64,000 nucleotides of DNA, from IMG/VR virus record IMGVR_UViG_3300036852_000353, positions 1 through 64,000 of that record. One strand, written 5' to 3'. This document shows positions 41,201 to 49,759 of this stretch, piece by piece. The first letter of the stretch is position 1. Every line of letters begins with the position of its first letter. The DNA comes from a virus. The translations under genes were made by a program, and so were the position numbers. Under the pieces are notes generated by a model, which was not told the DNA's origin, did not search any database, and worked only from the letters and a program-made list of their open reading frames with translations.

Positions 41201-41871
41201 TGACGCAGGGCCGTGACAAGGCGACAGCTTTCTCCGACGCACTCGCCCGTCTCAAGAAAAAGGGTGTCGCCAAGGAGATCATCCAGCAGATCGCCGAGGC
41301 CGGTATCGAGGGCGGCGGCCTGCAGACCGCGGGAACCCTGCTCACGGCCTCGGAATCCGAGATCGCCTCGCTCAACAGCCTGCAGAAGCAGATCAACGAG
41401 GCTGCAAAGAGTTCCGGCAAGACCGCGGCGGACGCCATGTACGCCGCGGGCATCAAGGCGGCCGAGGGTCTCGTCAAGGGCCTGGAGAAGAAGCAAAAAG
41501 ACATTGAGAAAGCGATGATGAGGATCGCTAAGTCAATGGAAAAGGCCATCAAGAAGGCTCTGGGCATCCACTCCCCCTCCAAGGTCATGCAAGAGGTCGG
41601 CCACCTCACCGCCGAGGGCTATGCCATCGGCATCCAGAAGAACCGCAGGGTCAACTCGGCGTGGGAATCCATGCTCACCACGAAATCGACCGGACCGCGT
41701 TCTGGGGGCGGCGCCATGTACGGCGGGGGTGGCGAGCCGATGATCCTTCGTGTGCAGATCGGTGACCGTGTCCTGGACGAGATCATGCTCGATTCGGCGC
41801 GCCGCGTTGTGCGTACCCGCGGCGGAAATGTCCAGGCCGTCCTCGGTCCTCCCGGGCGTAGGACCGGCTGA
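38293..41871 (+). CDS. tape measure protein
   Basis: 1192 residues, the longest gene. Helical N-terminus with heptads (DQLDRMRRDLRGVSRDT), a hydrophobic membrane-like stretch near residues 195-240 (ALAPMLAGIAAIVGTVALAF), long coiled coils, and the typical ending ALGIHSPSKVMQEVG. It sets tail length and is ejected with DNA. TGATG overlap with the chaperone. Confidence 0.93.
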   Translation: MADDITLTVRVRDLTRGDFNRLDHQLDRMRRDLRGVSRDTDSAGMHSRRLGQDINQLQQRFQRMQTTGSLTRRELTQMRGQLDAMGRSALNAARSGEITHDRFHSLNSEIGSMRAQLARLDEGLNNNTNALRRNNSQTRTTVRMVNGVTQSIRTATRSTDGNTNVINTWRRSANTAGNTMRRLGTNGSFAGGVFSNMRSKLIGLAVVLIASVLPTLGALAPMLAGIAAIVGTVALAFSGLSKPTRMLGKDEKEFLKGLSPLKREFEALQKTARKAVLPGLTKSFKDVGNAVKGMNPVIKIAGEHFSTLVGKIAKGVGNKDFMKSFTENVRIGSDWVIKFTGSFGKFLKEFLDFGTKSKPALDAWQSLLGGFLDTGLPNMFKEMERGIKGSSTYLTGFADFLNGKLLPVLGRVIAAFMDAFGPLLAQVLRTAGNLLDVFGTVFAGVMEGLKPGISLVTDVFAGLNEMFEIAIGTVGNLAKALGTVLFGALADLAGENRFTAMKDDFTGFSDWVKTNQSSIRATFDAVALAIIDMVDTGVGMLPLLANAFKLMVDAALIAVGAMITGLATAFGHLPGMGWLKDAKKNFDEFAAGVNEKFDKAAGAAEKFATSVSKRSARAKFVFKVDEAKANLDYIKGQLNDKSLSKPRRAHLEVEKKQAEQKLAEARRELRSFDRKRAIATVEANNAPFFGKIRQARMARIPRKSVTITANPGSFWERVRSLTGRVLGTSYINVQMRKVEAQNAPRFSAHGNIFRSFADGGMEDHRAQIADGGPTRIWNEPETGGESYIPLGPSKRTRSRQIATTTVGILGGSVQWFAKGGLTKKQKAQADAERQARSEARGELTISHFGRMAGYKNDEFKKALGLPEALGSLVSSLNHWRSVILKATHGGVERSLLKQLDRAGKSLIKYEKSLSKVEKSLDKAKTKLDDLKSAASQLRESVTSGVMSATNITRNTSEDKNLTVADLMTTMTQGRDKATAFSDALARLKKKGVAKEIIQQIAEAGIEGGGLQTAGTLLTASESEIASLNSLQKQINEAAKSSGKTAADAMYAAGIKAAEGLVKGLEKKQKDIEKAMMRIAKSMEKAIKKALGIHSPSKVMQEVGHLTAEGYAIGIQKNRRVNSAWESMLTTKSTGPRSGGGAMYGGGGEPMILRVQIGDRVLDEIMLDSARRVVRTRGGNVQAVLGPPGRRTG

Positions 41872-42648
41872 TCAGTCGGCGTCGTGGGACTTCCAGGCGG
41901 TCCCACGACGCTGATTGTGCCGCTGCGTCACAGGGTCCGCCCAGCGGAGATTTCCCGGCTCGTAGTTCCCTTCGTTGTCGATGCGGTCCATCGAGTACCC
42001 GTCAGGACATGGACCGAGTTTTTCCTCAAGGTATCGAATGAACACAGCTGCATCGTGCCACTCTGTAGCGACTTCGATCCCGCGTGCTCCGTAGTACGTG
42101 TAGTGGTCGTTACTCGGGTCATAGCAGCGGTCCATCATGTTGGACCATCGCGAATAGTGTGGATGATTAGACATCCCATGGGTTGCCCTGATCCGGTTCG
42201 ATTCAGAAGCTCGCTCACGCTGCAGACAACCGCACGACTGCACGCTTCCTGCTCTGAGGTTATTGACCGTGGCGATGGTCTTCTTGCCGCAGTCGCATGA
42301 GCAGTGTGCGATCCAGATCTTGGTGCCGTCGCGTCGCGCTTCCTGCTCTTCTGCGTCGACGGTCAGGCGTCCGAAACGATCACCTGGCTGTGTCGTGAAG
42401 AGTCGGGGACGTCCCCTGGTTTCACGGAAACGTTCGGACATGGTGGCACGTTTCTTGATGCAGCCACATGACTGTGTGCCCCCTTTAAGCCCTTGCAGGA
42501 GAACAGTTATGCGTTCTCCACAGTCGCAGTCACAGACGGCTTCCCATAGTGAGGCTTTACCGGGCCGCTCCCTGAGCCTTTCCTCACGCACGACGAGGCG
42601 TCCGAACCGTTGGCCTGGATGTACGAAGAATGATCGCTTCTTTCCCAT
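41872..42648 (-). CDS. HNH-type mobile endonuclease on the opposite strand
   Basis: 258 residues. Two tandem copies of an HPGQRFGRLVV-type module, each ending in a zinc site (CDCDCGER..CGC and CSCDCGKK..CGC), precede an AP2/HNH core: HYSRWSNMMDRCYDPSNDHYTYYGARGI (in parts) and MDRIDNEGNYEPGNLRWA. It is the only minus-strand gene in the tail operon and abuts the tape measure stop, typical of a mobile insertion. No ribosome site; ATG 42660 is an alternative. Confidence 0.8.
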   Translation of the reverse strand: MGKKRSFFVHPGQRFGRLVVREERLRERPGKASLWEAVCDCDCGERITVLLQGLKGGTQSCGCIKKRATMSERFRETRGRPRLFTTQPGDRFGRLTVDAEEQEARRDGTKIWIAHCSCDCGKKTIATVNNLRAGSVQSCGCLQRERASESNRIRATHGMSNHPHYSRWSNMMDRCYDPSNDHYTYYGARGIEVATEWHDAAVFIRYLEEKLGPCPDGYSMDRIDNEGNYEPGNLRWADPVTQRHNQRRGTAWKSHDAD

Positions 42649-42685
42649 GGAGAGAAGCATACCACAGGTTTGAGGAGTTGTAACT

Positions 42686-43192
42686 GTGCATCGATACCGC
42701 ACGTGGAACGGCCCGATGCCAACTACTGCTGCCCAGCAGACGGTAACCACCGGCACGGGCGTCAAGACCATGCTGCAGATCGCCACCCCGTCGACCCGTC
42801 AGATTCAGCTTATCAGCTGGGGCTTTAGTTTCGATGATTTCCCGGGTGATGACTCGACGATCGAGCTCCTTCAGACGGACGTGGCGGCCACCGTCACTGC
42901 CCACGTGGCGGCCGGTGTGCAGCCACTTGATCCGAACGCCCCGGCGTCTCTTATGACGCTCAGCACCACAGCTACCGGTTATACCGCGACGGCTGAAGGC
43001 ACCACTACAGCCAGTCGTGTCTTCGATGTGGTCGGTATTGGTACGGCGGCGGGCATTGTCAGCTCGCCTTACGTGTATCAGTGGATGCCGGATGAGCGGC
43101 CGATTATCGCGGTGTCGAAGTTTCTTCGGGTGCGCACCACGGTGTCGACTTCTGCGATCGATTTTCGGACCTGGGTGGTTTGGGACGAGTGA
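42686..43192 (+). CDS. minor tail or tail-associated protein
   Basis: 168 residues from a GTG with a GAGGAG site. Beta-rich, with Thr/Ala repeats and a VRTTVSTSAIDFRTWVVW ending. Its leader overlaps the start region of the opposite-strand HNH gene. Function inferred from position only. Confidence 0.55.
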   Translation: MHRYRTWNGPMPTTAAQQTVTTGTGVKTMLQIATPSTRQIQLISWGFSFDDFPGDDSTIELLQTDVAATVTAHVAAGVQPLDPNAPASLMTLSTTATGYTATAEGTTTASRVFDVVGIGTAAGIVSSPYVYQWMPDERPIIAVSKFLRVRTTVSTSAIDFRTWVVWDE

Positions 43193-43223
43193 TCCCTTCT
43201 TGTCCCTTTTAGGAGTGTAGCGC

Positions 43224-46115
43224 ATGCCGGGGAGAATCGCCCCCCTGGCGATGGCCTGGCGCCGCCGTATGGGCGGGACTGCCGGGCCTTTGTCAGCTTC
43301 GGGGGAAGCCAGCAACGGGGATCCCGTCCAGATCGAGATGTACATCAACGGGTCCTGGGTCGACATCACGTCGTATGTGATGGTCCGGGACAACAGTGGG
43401 AACATCTCGGTTGCCCGTGGCCGTCGTGATGAAGGGTCGGCGACCGAGCAGTCCACCTGTCAGATGACGCTGGACAATCGGGACGGCCGTTGGTCGCCGC
43501 GCAATCCCACGGGCGCCTACTACGGGTTGATCGGACGTAATCAGCCGATCCGTGTGTCGGTCCCCAATGGCCTCGGTGGGAAGTCGTACCGGTTTCAGGG
43601 CGAGGTTTCTCTGTGGCCGCAGATGTGGGATCCGACCGGTACGGATGTGTACACGGAGATCGAGGCGTCCGGGATTCTGCGCCGTCTTTCGCAGGGGCCT
43701 GCGCCGTCCCACTCTGTCCTGTACGACGCACTGACGGGGTCGTTCCGCAGCACTCTGCTGGCTTACTGGCCGATGGAGGACGCTGCGGAGTCCTCGAAGC
43801 TGTCGACGCCGCTGACCAATGGGTCGGCCATGACGTACACGGGGACGCCGGACCTCGCTTCGTTCGACGGTTTCACGGCGTCAGACCCTGTGCCTTCGCT
43901 CACTGGCTCTGCTTTCACCGGGAATGTCACGAAATTCGACACCTCGTCCATGACGGGGTATCAGATGCGTTTCCTGCTCAACGTTCCCGCAGCGGGGTTC
44001 AGCAACCTGGATGCCATCGCGCGCATGCATGTCCTGGAAGTGGCAGCAGGCGCTTCTCTGCTGAACTACTACGACATCTTCTACAACGATCCTCCGGGCG
44101 GTCTGGGAAGCTTCGGCGGGCCGGGGACGCTCACTGTTCAGGCGAGGGACGGCGATCAGGCAGATATCGGTGCCAGCGCCTCAATTGCGCTGGACGTACG
44201 TGGCCGTCGCCTGTGGGTGTCCCTGGAGATAGCCATCAGCGGCACCACGATTACCCCCACACTCCGGGTCCTGGACATCGACAGTGGCGTTACGGACTCT
44301 GCTGCCAGCTCACTCGTCTCGACCAGTCTTTCCCGGGTCGTGTACATGTCGCTGGCGCCCTCCACTCTGGCCGATTCGTCGGCGGGCGTCACCGGCGCAT
44401 CGGCCGGTCACCTGATTCTGCAGAACAGCATCACGTCCATCACCGATCTCGGGCGTCATCTCCAGCCGAACGGTGAGACAGCGGGGCGCCGGGTTGAGCG
44501 TCTGTGCGGTGAGAACGGTATTCCTTTCGAGTCGATTGGTGACCTCGACAGCAGCACGCAGCTCGGAAATCAGTCCCGGCTCAATCCGCTGGACCTGATG
44601 CAGGAAGCCGAGCTGGCGGACACCGGGATGCTGTACGAGAGCATGCCGATGCTGGGGCTCGGTTACCGCACGCGACTCGCCCTGGGCAATCAGGATCCGC
44701 AGCTCACCCTCAGCTATTCCGGGTTCAACCTGGCGGAGATCCCGACCCCTGTCGAGGACGACCGGTATATCCAGAACCAGGTCACCGTTACCGTCAGCGA
44801 CATTTCCCAGACGTATTCACTGTCGGACGGCTCGGTTCTTTCCACATCGCTGCCGCCCGCCGGTGTCGGTGTGTACGGGACAGATCTGTCGCTGAACCTC
44901 AAGGACACGCAGACCGCGATGCTCCGGGACCAGGCGGCGTGGCGTGTCCATCTGGGGACTGTGGATGAGCCCCGTTATCCGCATATCAGTGTGAATCTGG
45001 CGCACAGCAGCTTCACCAGCAATCCGGCGCTCAAGCAGGCCGTTCTCGGGCTGCGCCAGGGCGACCGGGTTCTCGTGCAGAATCCGCCGTCGTGGCTTCC
45101 TCCCGGTGACATTGACCAGATCATCCTCGGGTTCGAGGAGACGATCACCCATTTCGAGCACCGGGTCACGTTCATCTGTGCTCCGGCCAGCCCCTACAAC
45201 AATCTTGGCATTCTGGATGCCACGGATGCACGTATCGACACCGACGGCTCGGAAGTCCTTTCCGCCATCACGTCGTCGGCCACCACCATGATGGTGATTC
45301 CGTCCACGTTCGGCGGCTCACTGTGGACGACGGCCAACGCCGATGCCCCCTGGAACATCAGGGTCGGTGGCGAAGTCATGACGGTGACCGCGAACACCTC
45401 GTCCGTCTACGACAGCTTCACCAGAACCGAGTCGAACGGCTGGGGCACCGCGAATTCCGGGCAGACCTGGACGGTGGTCGGAACGGCCGCGGATTACGCC
45501 GTTGGTTCCGGTATTGGCACGGCGACGTTGCCTGCGACGGGTATCGCTCACATCACCACCATCACGTCACCCAGCGCGAACACCGACGTGTACGTGTATG
45601 TCGGCACCTCGGTCCTTGCCACCGGTGCGTCACTGCTCGCCGGTCCGGTCGTCCGGTATATCGACAACAACAACCATTACATGGCGAGGATCGAATTCAC
45701 CACGTCGAACACGTTGATTCTGACTCTGCGCAAACGTGTCGGTGGGACGGAGACGTCACTTGCCAGTTACGCCCCGACCGATATCACCCATGTCGCGGGG
45801 ACGCTGTATGCACTCAGGTTTCAGGTGAATGGATCGTCCCTGAAAGCCCGCGTATGGGATACGGGAGCCTCCATCGAGCCGCCGCACTGGCATGTCGAAG
45901 CGACTGATACGGCGCTTGTCCTTGCCAGCAGCCTCGGTACCCGGTGCTTTTCCAACACCGGAAATACGAACGTGAACCCGGTTGTCCAATACGACGGCTA
46001 TGACCTGCACAACGTACAGACGTTCACGGTCACCCGATCTGTCAACGCGGTCGTGAAAGCGCAGGTGGCTGGTGAAGACGTCCGTCTGGCAACTCCGACC
46101 ATCATCTCGCTGTAG
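43224..46115 (+). CDS. minor tail protein (tail tip / baseplate hub)
   Basis: 963 residues. The N-terminal 150 residues (VQIEMYINGSWVDIT, QSTCQMTLDNRDGRWSPRNP) match hub-type minor tail proteins of actinobacteriophages. Residues 190-430 and 730-930 look like laminin-G/concanavalin-type beta sandwiches (WPMEDAA..., FTRTESNGWGTANSG...), likely carbohydrate-binding. It probably contacts the host surface. AGGAG site. Confidence 0.75.
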   Translation: MPGRIAPLAMAWRRRMGGTAGPLSASGEASNGDPVQIEMYINGSWVDITSYVMVRDNSGNISVARGRRDEGSATEQSTCQMTLDNRDGRWSPRNPTGAYYGLIGRNQPIRVSVPNGLGGKSYRFQGEVSLWPQMWDPTGTDVYTEIEASGILRRLSQGPAPSHSVLYDALTGSFRSTLLAYWPMEDAAESSKLSTPLTNGSAMTYTGTPDLASFDGFTASDPVPSLTGSAFTGNVTKFDTSSMTGYQMRFLLNVPAAGFSNLDAIARMHVLEVAAGASLLNYYDIFYNDPPGGLGSFGGPGTLTVQARDGDQADIGASASIALDVRGRRLWVSLEIAISGTTITPTLRVLDIDSGVTDSAASSLVSTSLSRVVYMSLAPSTLADSSAGVTGASAGHLILQNSITSITDLGRHLQPNGETAGRRVERLCGENGIPFESIGDLDSSTQLGNQSRLNPLDLMQEAELADTGMLYESMPMLGLGYRTRLALGNQDPQLTLSYSGFNLAEIPTPVEDDRYIQNQVTVTVSDISQTYSLSDGSVLSTSLPPAGVGVYGTDLSLNLKDTQTAMLRDQAAWRVHLGTVDEPRYPHISVNLAHSSFTSNPALKQAVLGLRQGDRVLVQNPPSWLPPGDIDQIILGFEETITHFEHRVTFICAPASPYNNLGILDATDARIDTDGSEVLSAITSSATTMMVIPSTFGGSLWTTANADAPWNIRVGGEVMTVTANTSSVYDSFTRTESNGWGTANSGQTWTVVGTAADYAVGSGIGTATLPATGIAHITTITSPSANTDVYVYVGTSVLATGASLLAGPVVRYIDNNNHYMARIEFTTSNTLILTLRKRVGGTETSLASYAPTDITHVAGTLYALRFQVNGSSLKARVWDTGASIEPPHWHVEATDTALVLASSLGTRCFSNTGNTNVNPVVQYDGYDLHNVQTFTVTRSVNAVVKAQVAGEDVRLATPTIISL

Positions 46116-46124
46116 GGAGGCAGC

Positions 46125-46652
46125 ATGGCCGCTGAATCATATCCGACACCTCTGGCCGGTCAGAAGATTACGGCATCGCTGCTGAGGTCCATGCTGCCGC
46201 AGGTGGTCAGGAAAACAGCTGACACGTCGAGGTCCGCCACGACGACTTTCGCCGATGATGACCATCTGGTGTATGCCGCGGAGGCAAGCGCCGTGTACAC
46301 CATGGTCGGCTGGATCAAGTATTTCGCCGACTCCACGCCGGACATCAAGGTGCAGTTCACGGTACCAACGGGATGTTTGGGCGAATGGGCCTGGATGATG
46401 CCCGGACAGCTCACTGCCGGTGCCACTGTGAACGGTTATTCCATCCGGACAGAGACGAATGATGTCGGATCCGGTAACTTCCGTACTGGTTACGGAACGA
46501 CTGACTCCACTCATTTCACGCCGATGAGCGGTCTTTTTCGTATGAGCACCACTGCCGGGAATATTGCTCTGCAGTGGGCGCAGAACACTTCGAACGCGAC
46601 GGCAACCGTCTTGTACACCGACAGCTGGATGCAGTTTACCCGGATCGCATAA
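46125..46652 (+). CDS. minor tail protein
   Basis: 175 residues, beta-rich, starting with the PTPLAGQKITASLLRSMLPQ helix often found at the beginning of actinophage tail-tip proteins, then a sandwich domain ending SWMQFTRIA. Likely part of the tip or receptor-binding structure. Confidence 0.65.
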   Translation: MAAESYPTPLAGQKITASLLRSMLPQVVRKTADTSRSATTTFADDDHLVYAAEASAVYTMVGWIKYFADSTPDIKVQFTVPTGCLGEWAWMMPGQLTAGATVNGYSIRTETNDVGSGNFRTGYGTTDSTHFTPMSGLFRMSTTAGNIALQWAQNTSNATATVLYTDSWMQFTRIA

Positions 46653-46661
46653 GGAGGATCC

Positions 46662-47579
46662 ATGGCGACGCCTCTGACAGCGGACCATTTCCTCGCCGCC
46701 CTCAAGGCCGAGGGCCTGCATGTGGTTGAGCGTGCCGGATGGCGCACCCACAACCGCGAGGGCCACGGCGGGTGGGGGCCGATGAACGGTGTGGTTATTC
46801 ATCACACCGCCGGGACCGAGAGCAAAAGCATCGTCTGGAATGGTGTCACCGGTCTTCCGGGCCCGTTGTGCCACACCCACCTGGGCAAGGACGGCGTGGC
46901 GACGATGATTGCGAACGGCCGGGCCAATCACGCCGGAACGTTTGCGCAGAACGCCCACAACGCCGTGGTGAATGAATCCTCGACGCACCCGTATCCGGAC
47001 GCCGCGGAGCCGGTCGACGGCAACGCCCACTACTACGGCATCGAGATCGAGAATCTCGGCAATGGCCATGACCCCTACCCGGCTGTGCAGTACGAGGCGG
47101 CGGTGCGGTGGGCAGCGGCGCTGTGCCGGGCGCACGGCTGGTCCGAGGAGTCGGTCATCGGCCACAAGGAGGGCACGCGCCGGAAGATCGACCCCTCTTT
47201 CGACATGAAGCTGTTCCGCAAGAACGTGGCCGAGCGGCTTGCTCATTCGGCCGACTGGACTTCCGGGGAGGAAGATGACATGCCCACGGCAACCGAGATC
47301 GCTGACGCGGTGCTCACCCGGGACGGGAAGATCTCCATTCCAGGCGCTCCGGCGTCCAACCCCACCTACACGCTCGCCAGCACGCAGACCGAGATCCTCA
47401 AGCGGATCGACAAGGCGAATGCGGCCATTGCGGCGCAGCAGGCGGCTATCACCGAGCTGGTGAAGACCGTGGTCTCGCTGGCCTCCAATGTGACGGCCAT
47501 CGACCCGGATGCGCTCGTCGCGCGTATCACCGGCGCCATCGAGAGCGTCACCGTACATCTCGATGTTCCGGACAACTGA
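46662..47579 (+). CDS. endolysin, N-acetylmuramoyl-L-alanine amidase
   Basis: 305 residues. Residues 35-205 form an Amidase_2/PGRP domain with zinc ligand His in VIHHTAG, YYGIEIENLG, and HKEGTRRKIDP. It cuts the bond between MurNAc and the stem peptide. The C-terminal 100 residues are a coiled-coil linker with heptads (IDKANAAIAAQQAAITELVKTV, in parts), possibly for oligomerisation or wall retention. Followed at once by the holin-like gene. Confidence 0.9.
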   Translation: MATPLTADHFLAALKAEGLHVVERAGWRTHNREGHGGWGPMNGVVIHHTAGTESKSIVWNGVTGLPGPLCHTHLGKDGVATMIANGRANHAGTFAQNAHNAVVNESSTHPYPDAAEPVDGNAHYYGIEIENLGNGHDPYPAVQYEAAVRWAAALCRAHGWSEESVIGHKEGTRRKIDPSFDMKLFRKNVAERLAHSADWTSGEEDDMPTATEIADAVLTRDGKISIPGAPASNPTYTLASTQTEILKRIDKANAAIAAQQAAITELVKTVVSLASNVTAIDPDALVARITGAIESVTVHLDVPDN

Positions 47580-47836
47580 TGGAAGGGAAGCACGCCGTGG
47601 CTTCAGCCGCTGTGGAAACGAAGGTGAAGGCGGCCACCAGCGCAGCCGTCGCCGTAGGCGTCGCAATTGCCCTGCTGAATGGCACTGTGGGCAACTCCCA
47701 GCTTCTGGGGGTGCTTCCTGCCTGGGCGCAGGCGGTCGCGGTCGCGGTCGTGCCACCTGTGGTGACGTTCCTGTCCGGCTGGCAGGCCCGGCACACTCCG
47801 CGTTCCGATACGGGCGTACTCACCCCGGAGGACTGA
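47579..47836 (+). CDS. holin-like membrane protein
   Basis: 85 residues with two hydrophobic segments (about 18-34 and 45-65) and a charged C-terminus. TGATG overlap with the endolysin gene makes a holin the best guess. Confidence 0.6.
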   Translation: MEGKHAVASAAVETKVKAATSAAVAVGVAIALLNGTVGNSQLLGVLPAWAQAVAVAVVPPVVTFLSGWQARHTPRSDTGVLTPED

Positions 47837-47854
47837 CCCTGAGCGGAGGCGCTC

Positions 47855-48202
47855 ATGCCGGACAACGTCACCCTCGGCGAGGTGATGAGACGCCTGGACG
47901 ATGTCCGCCTCGACCTCAAGGAAGACATCCGCCAACTGCTGCAGATGCTGGAGACCAAGGTTTCCATGGAGCGCTATCAGTTGGAGCAGCTGGCGCGTGA
48001 TGAGACAGCCCGGATGATCCTGGCCAGAATCCAGGCCATTGAGGAGTCCCGGGAAAGAGAACAGCAGCAAAAACGCGAGGATGAGCAGAGGCTCGCCGAC
48101 CGCCGTGCCGCCGACCGCCGCCTGATCTTCACGGCCATCATCGCGCCCGTGATCATGCTCTTCCTCACGCTGTATCTGAGCGCACGAGGGGCCGGTTCAT
48201 GA
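47855..48202 (+). CDS. coiled-coil membrane-anchored protein, second holin candidate
   Basis: 115 residues: a long charged helix (residues 5-88, many Glu/Arg) then one C-terminal transmembrane segment (FTAIIAPVIMLFLTLYL). Tail-anchored coiled coils of this kind accompany holins in actinophages. It may be a pinholin, spanin-like or regulatory factor. Confidence 0.55.
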   Translation: MPDNVTLGEVMRRLDDVRLDLKEDIRQLLQMLETKVSMERYQLEQLARDETARMILARIQAIEESREREQQQKREDEQRLADRRAADRRLIFTAIIAPVIMLFLTLYLSARGAGS

Positions 48203-48840
48203 GCGGGCAGCACAAGGATGCCGTACAGAGCAAGCGGCGCATGGATGTCGTTTTCGGTCTGCTGGCTTTCGCCGTCCTTGTCGCTTTCGCCGTTCTGGCT
48301 TTCTGGGTTCAGAGTCTGTCCAGTGAGCTGCGGGTTTCCAATGATGCCCGGGATGCGCTGGCGCGTCAGGTCCAGCAGCTCGGGCAGAAGCCGGTGGCTG
48401 GTCCGCCGGGCAGCCGTGGAGAGTCAGGTAAGTCTGTTGTCGGGCCGAAAGGCGACAAGGGAGACAAGGGCGATACGGGACCTGAGGGACCGGCCGGGAA
48501 GACCGGCCCGAAGGGTGACAAGGGCGATCCAGGCAACGAGGGCACGTCAGCTACCGGGAGTCCCGGCACGAACGGCGCGGACGGGTTGCAGGGACCTGCC
48601 GGTCCCGCGGGGCCCCAGGGTGAGGCAGGACCGGCAGGACCGCAGGGGCCCGCTGGCGCGGACGGGGCGGATGGTCAGGACGGTCAGACCTGCCCCGACG
48701 GATATGGCCTCCAGGCGCCGAGCTACGATCCGGATGCGCTGGTCTGCCGCAAGGACGGTAGCAGCGATCCGTCGCCCACCGACAGCCCGTCCACGGCCGC
48801 CATGAGCGGTCTCGATCCTCAGCGTCGTCAGTACACGTGA
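48199..48840 (+). CDS. membrane-anchored collagen-like protein
   Basis: 213 residues: an N-terminal membrane helix (FGLLAFAVLVAFAVLAFWV), a short coiled coil, about 30 Gly-X-Y triplets with charged KGDKGD clusters (residues 69-168), then a Cys-containing region (TCPDGYG, LVCRKDG) and a disordered end. Collagen repeats form trimeric rods; the rod would lie outside the membrane. ATGA overlap with the lysis cassette suggests an envelope role. Confidence 0.75.
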   Translation: MSGQHKDAVQSKRRMDVVFGLLAFAVLVAFAVLAFWVQSLSSELRVSNDARDALARQVQQLGQKPVAGPPGSRGESGKSVVGPKGDKGDKGDTGPEGPAGKTGPKGDKGDPGNEGTSATGSPGTNGADGLQGPAGPAGPQGEAGPAGPQGPAGADGADGQDGQTCPDGYGLQAPSYDPDALVCRKDGSSDPSPTDSPSTAAMSGLDPQRRQYT

Positions 48841-48855
48841 GAGGAGGTGGACTTC

Positions 48856-48906
48856 ATGCTCGACGTTCTCGTACAGGTAATGGTCTCGCTCTCGCTGTTC
48901 CTCTGA
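48856..48906 (+). CDS. 16-residue hydrophobic micropeptide
   Basis: GAGGAGG is 9 bases before an ATG opening a 16-codon frame (MLDVLVQVMVSLSLFL). The strong ribosome site argues for translation; the sequence would form a short amphipathic or membrane helix. Very short, so tentative. Confidence 0.35.
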   Translation: MLDVLVQVMVSLSLFL

Positions 48907-48921
48907 TTGTAGGGTCGTGCC

Positions 48922-49179
48922 ATGGCTCGCATGTATGGGGCGTATGGCCGCCCGCGTTGTCCTTCATGCCGTGCGTCATCCGGTCCTGGCTGTCCTGATC
49001 AGTCGCGTGGCAAGCGCGGTCAGCGGCAACTCGAAGAGCGGCAGTGGCGCCGAGAGGCGGAACCGGACATTCTCGATGTCGAGGAGGAGCTGCGTGCCCT
49101 TGACTTCATCGAGAGAACATGGCTGCCCGGCTGGTATCTTGATCGCTTCGACTTCATATGGATTCGCCCGGTAGAGTGA
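48922..49179 (+). CDS. small hypothetical protein
   Basis: 85 residues. Starts with a basic Cys-containing region (CPSC, CPDQ), then an acidic helix and a WLPGWYLDRFDFIWI aromatic stretch. Last gene of the plus-strand operon. No family recognised. Confidence 0.55.
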   Translation: MARMYGAYGRPRCPSCRASSGPGCPDQSRGKRGQRQLEERQWRREAEPDILDVEEELRALDFIERTWLPGWYLDRFDFIWIRPVE

Positions 49180-49214
49180 ATCCGTCCACAACAGTTGAGG
49201 CGTGGCACAGTGAG

Positions 49215-49248
49215 GCCCCCGGTTGCTGCTCAGGCAGCGGCCGGGGGC
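49215..49248. terminator. bidirectional terminator between convergent operons
   Basis: GCCCCCGG/CCGGGGGC stem (49215-49222 with 49241-49248), with an inner GCTGC/GCAGC stem, followed by TTTTC on the plus strand. It ends the structural operon and overlaps the stop of the minus gene at 49230. Confidence 0.75.
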
Positions 49249-49544
49249 TTTTCTTCGTTGTCGGGGTCCATCAGTTCGTACAGGGCGATGAAGTCGGCCG
49301 AGCGGTAGACGCGGGCGTAGCGGCCGGGCTGTCCTGGGCGGGTGCTGCGTCGTTTGCCTGCGGGTGGCACCTGGTAGTGGTGGTAGCGGGTGAGGTTGCG
49401 CAGCTTGGTGACGGTGACGTCGAGAGGGGTGTCCTCGGGGTCACCGGGCAGCGGGCCGAGGTGGCGGGCGGCGTCGGTGATGGTCCACAGGCGTGCGTCG
49501 TCACCGACGGCGGACAGATCCTGGGAGGTCCAGCCGCGTGTCAT
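49230..49544 (-). CDS. hypothetical DNA-binding-like protein
   Basis: 104 residues with a helix-turn-helix-like start (LWTITDAARHLGPL) and a basic middle (AGKRRSTRPGQPGRYARVYRSADF, in parts). It resembles phage proteins with excisionase-type winged helices. ATGA overlap with the upstream gene. Confidence 0.6.
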   Translation of the reverse strand: MTRGWTSQDLSAVGDDARLWTITDAARHLGPLPGDPEDTPLDVTVTKLRNLTRYHHYQVPPAGKRRSTRPGQPGRYARVYRSADFIALYELMDPDNEEKPPAAA

Positions 49545-49759
49545 GTGAGTTCCTTCGGGTAGTCGATCCAGGCGGTTTCGTGCCCGCCCCAGGGACAGGG
49601 AACCGGAACGACTTCAGCAACGTCCGACCACTCACGGAGTAGTGCCGTGTGTTCGGAGCACTCGTGAACGTGTCCGTACTGGCCGTGGAAGCGTAGGGCG
49701 AAGGCCGCCGCCTTCGGGCAGCCGGACCAGCTGCATTCGTCAGGCCGCGCGGGTGTCAT
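49541..49759 (-). CDS. small Cys/His-rich protein
   Basis: 72 residues with C-x4-C, HVHEC-SEH and a later Cys: a compact zinc-binding pattern. Coupled on both sides by 4-base overlaps. Function unknown. Confidence 0.6.
   Translation of the reverse strand: MTPARPDECSWSGCPKAAAFALRFHGQYGHVHECSEHTALLREWSDVAEVVPVPCPWGGHETAWIDYPKELT

Noticed and set aside
46137-47756. 539-residue minus frame
   Set aside because: Antisense to tail and endolysin genes with intact motifs.
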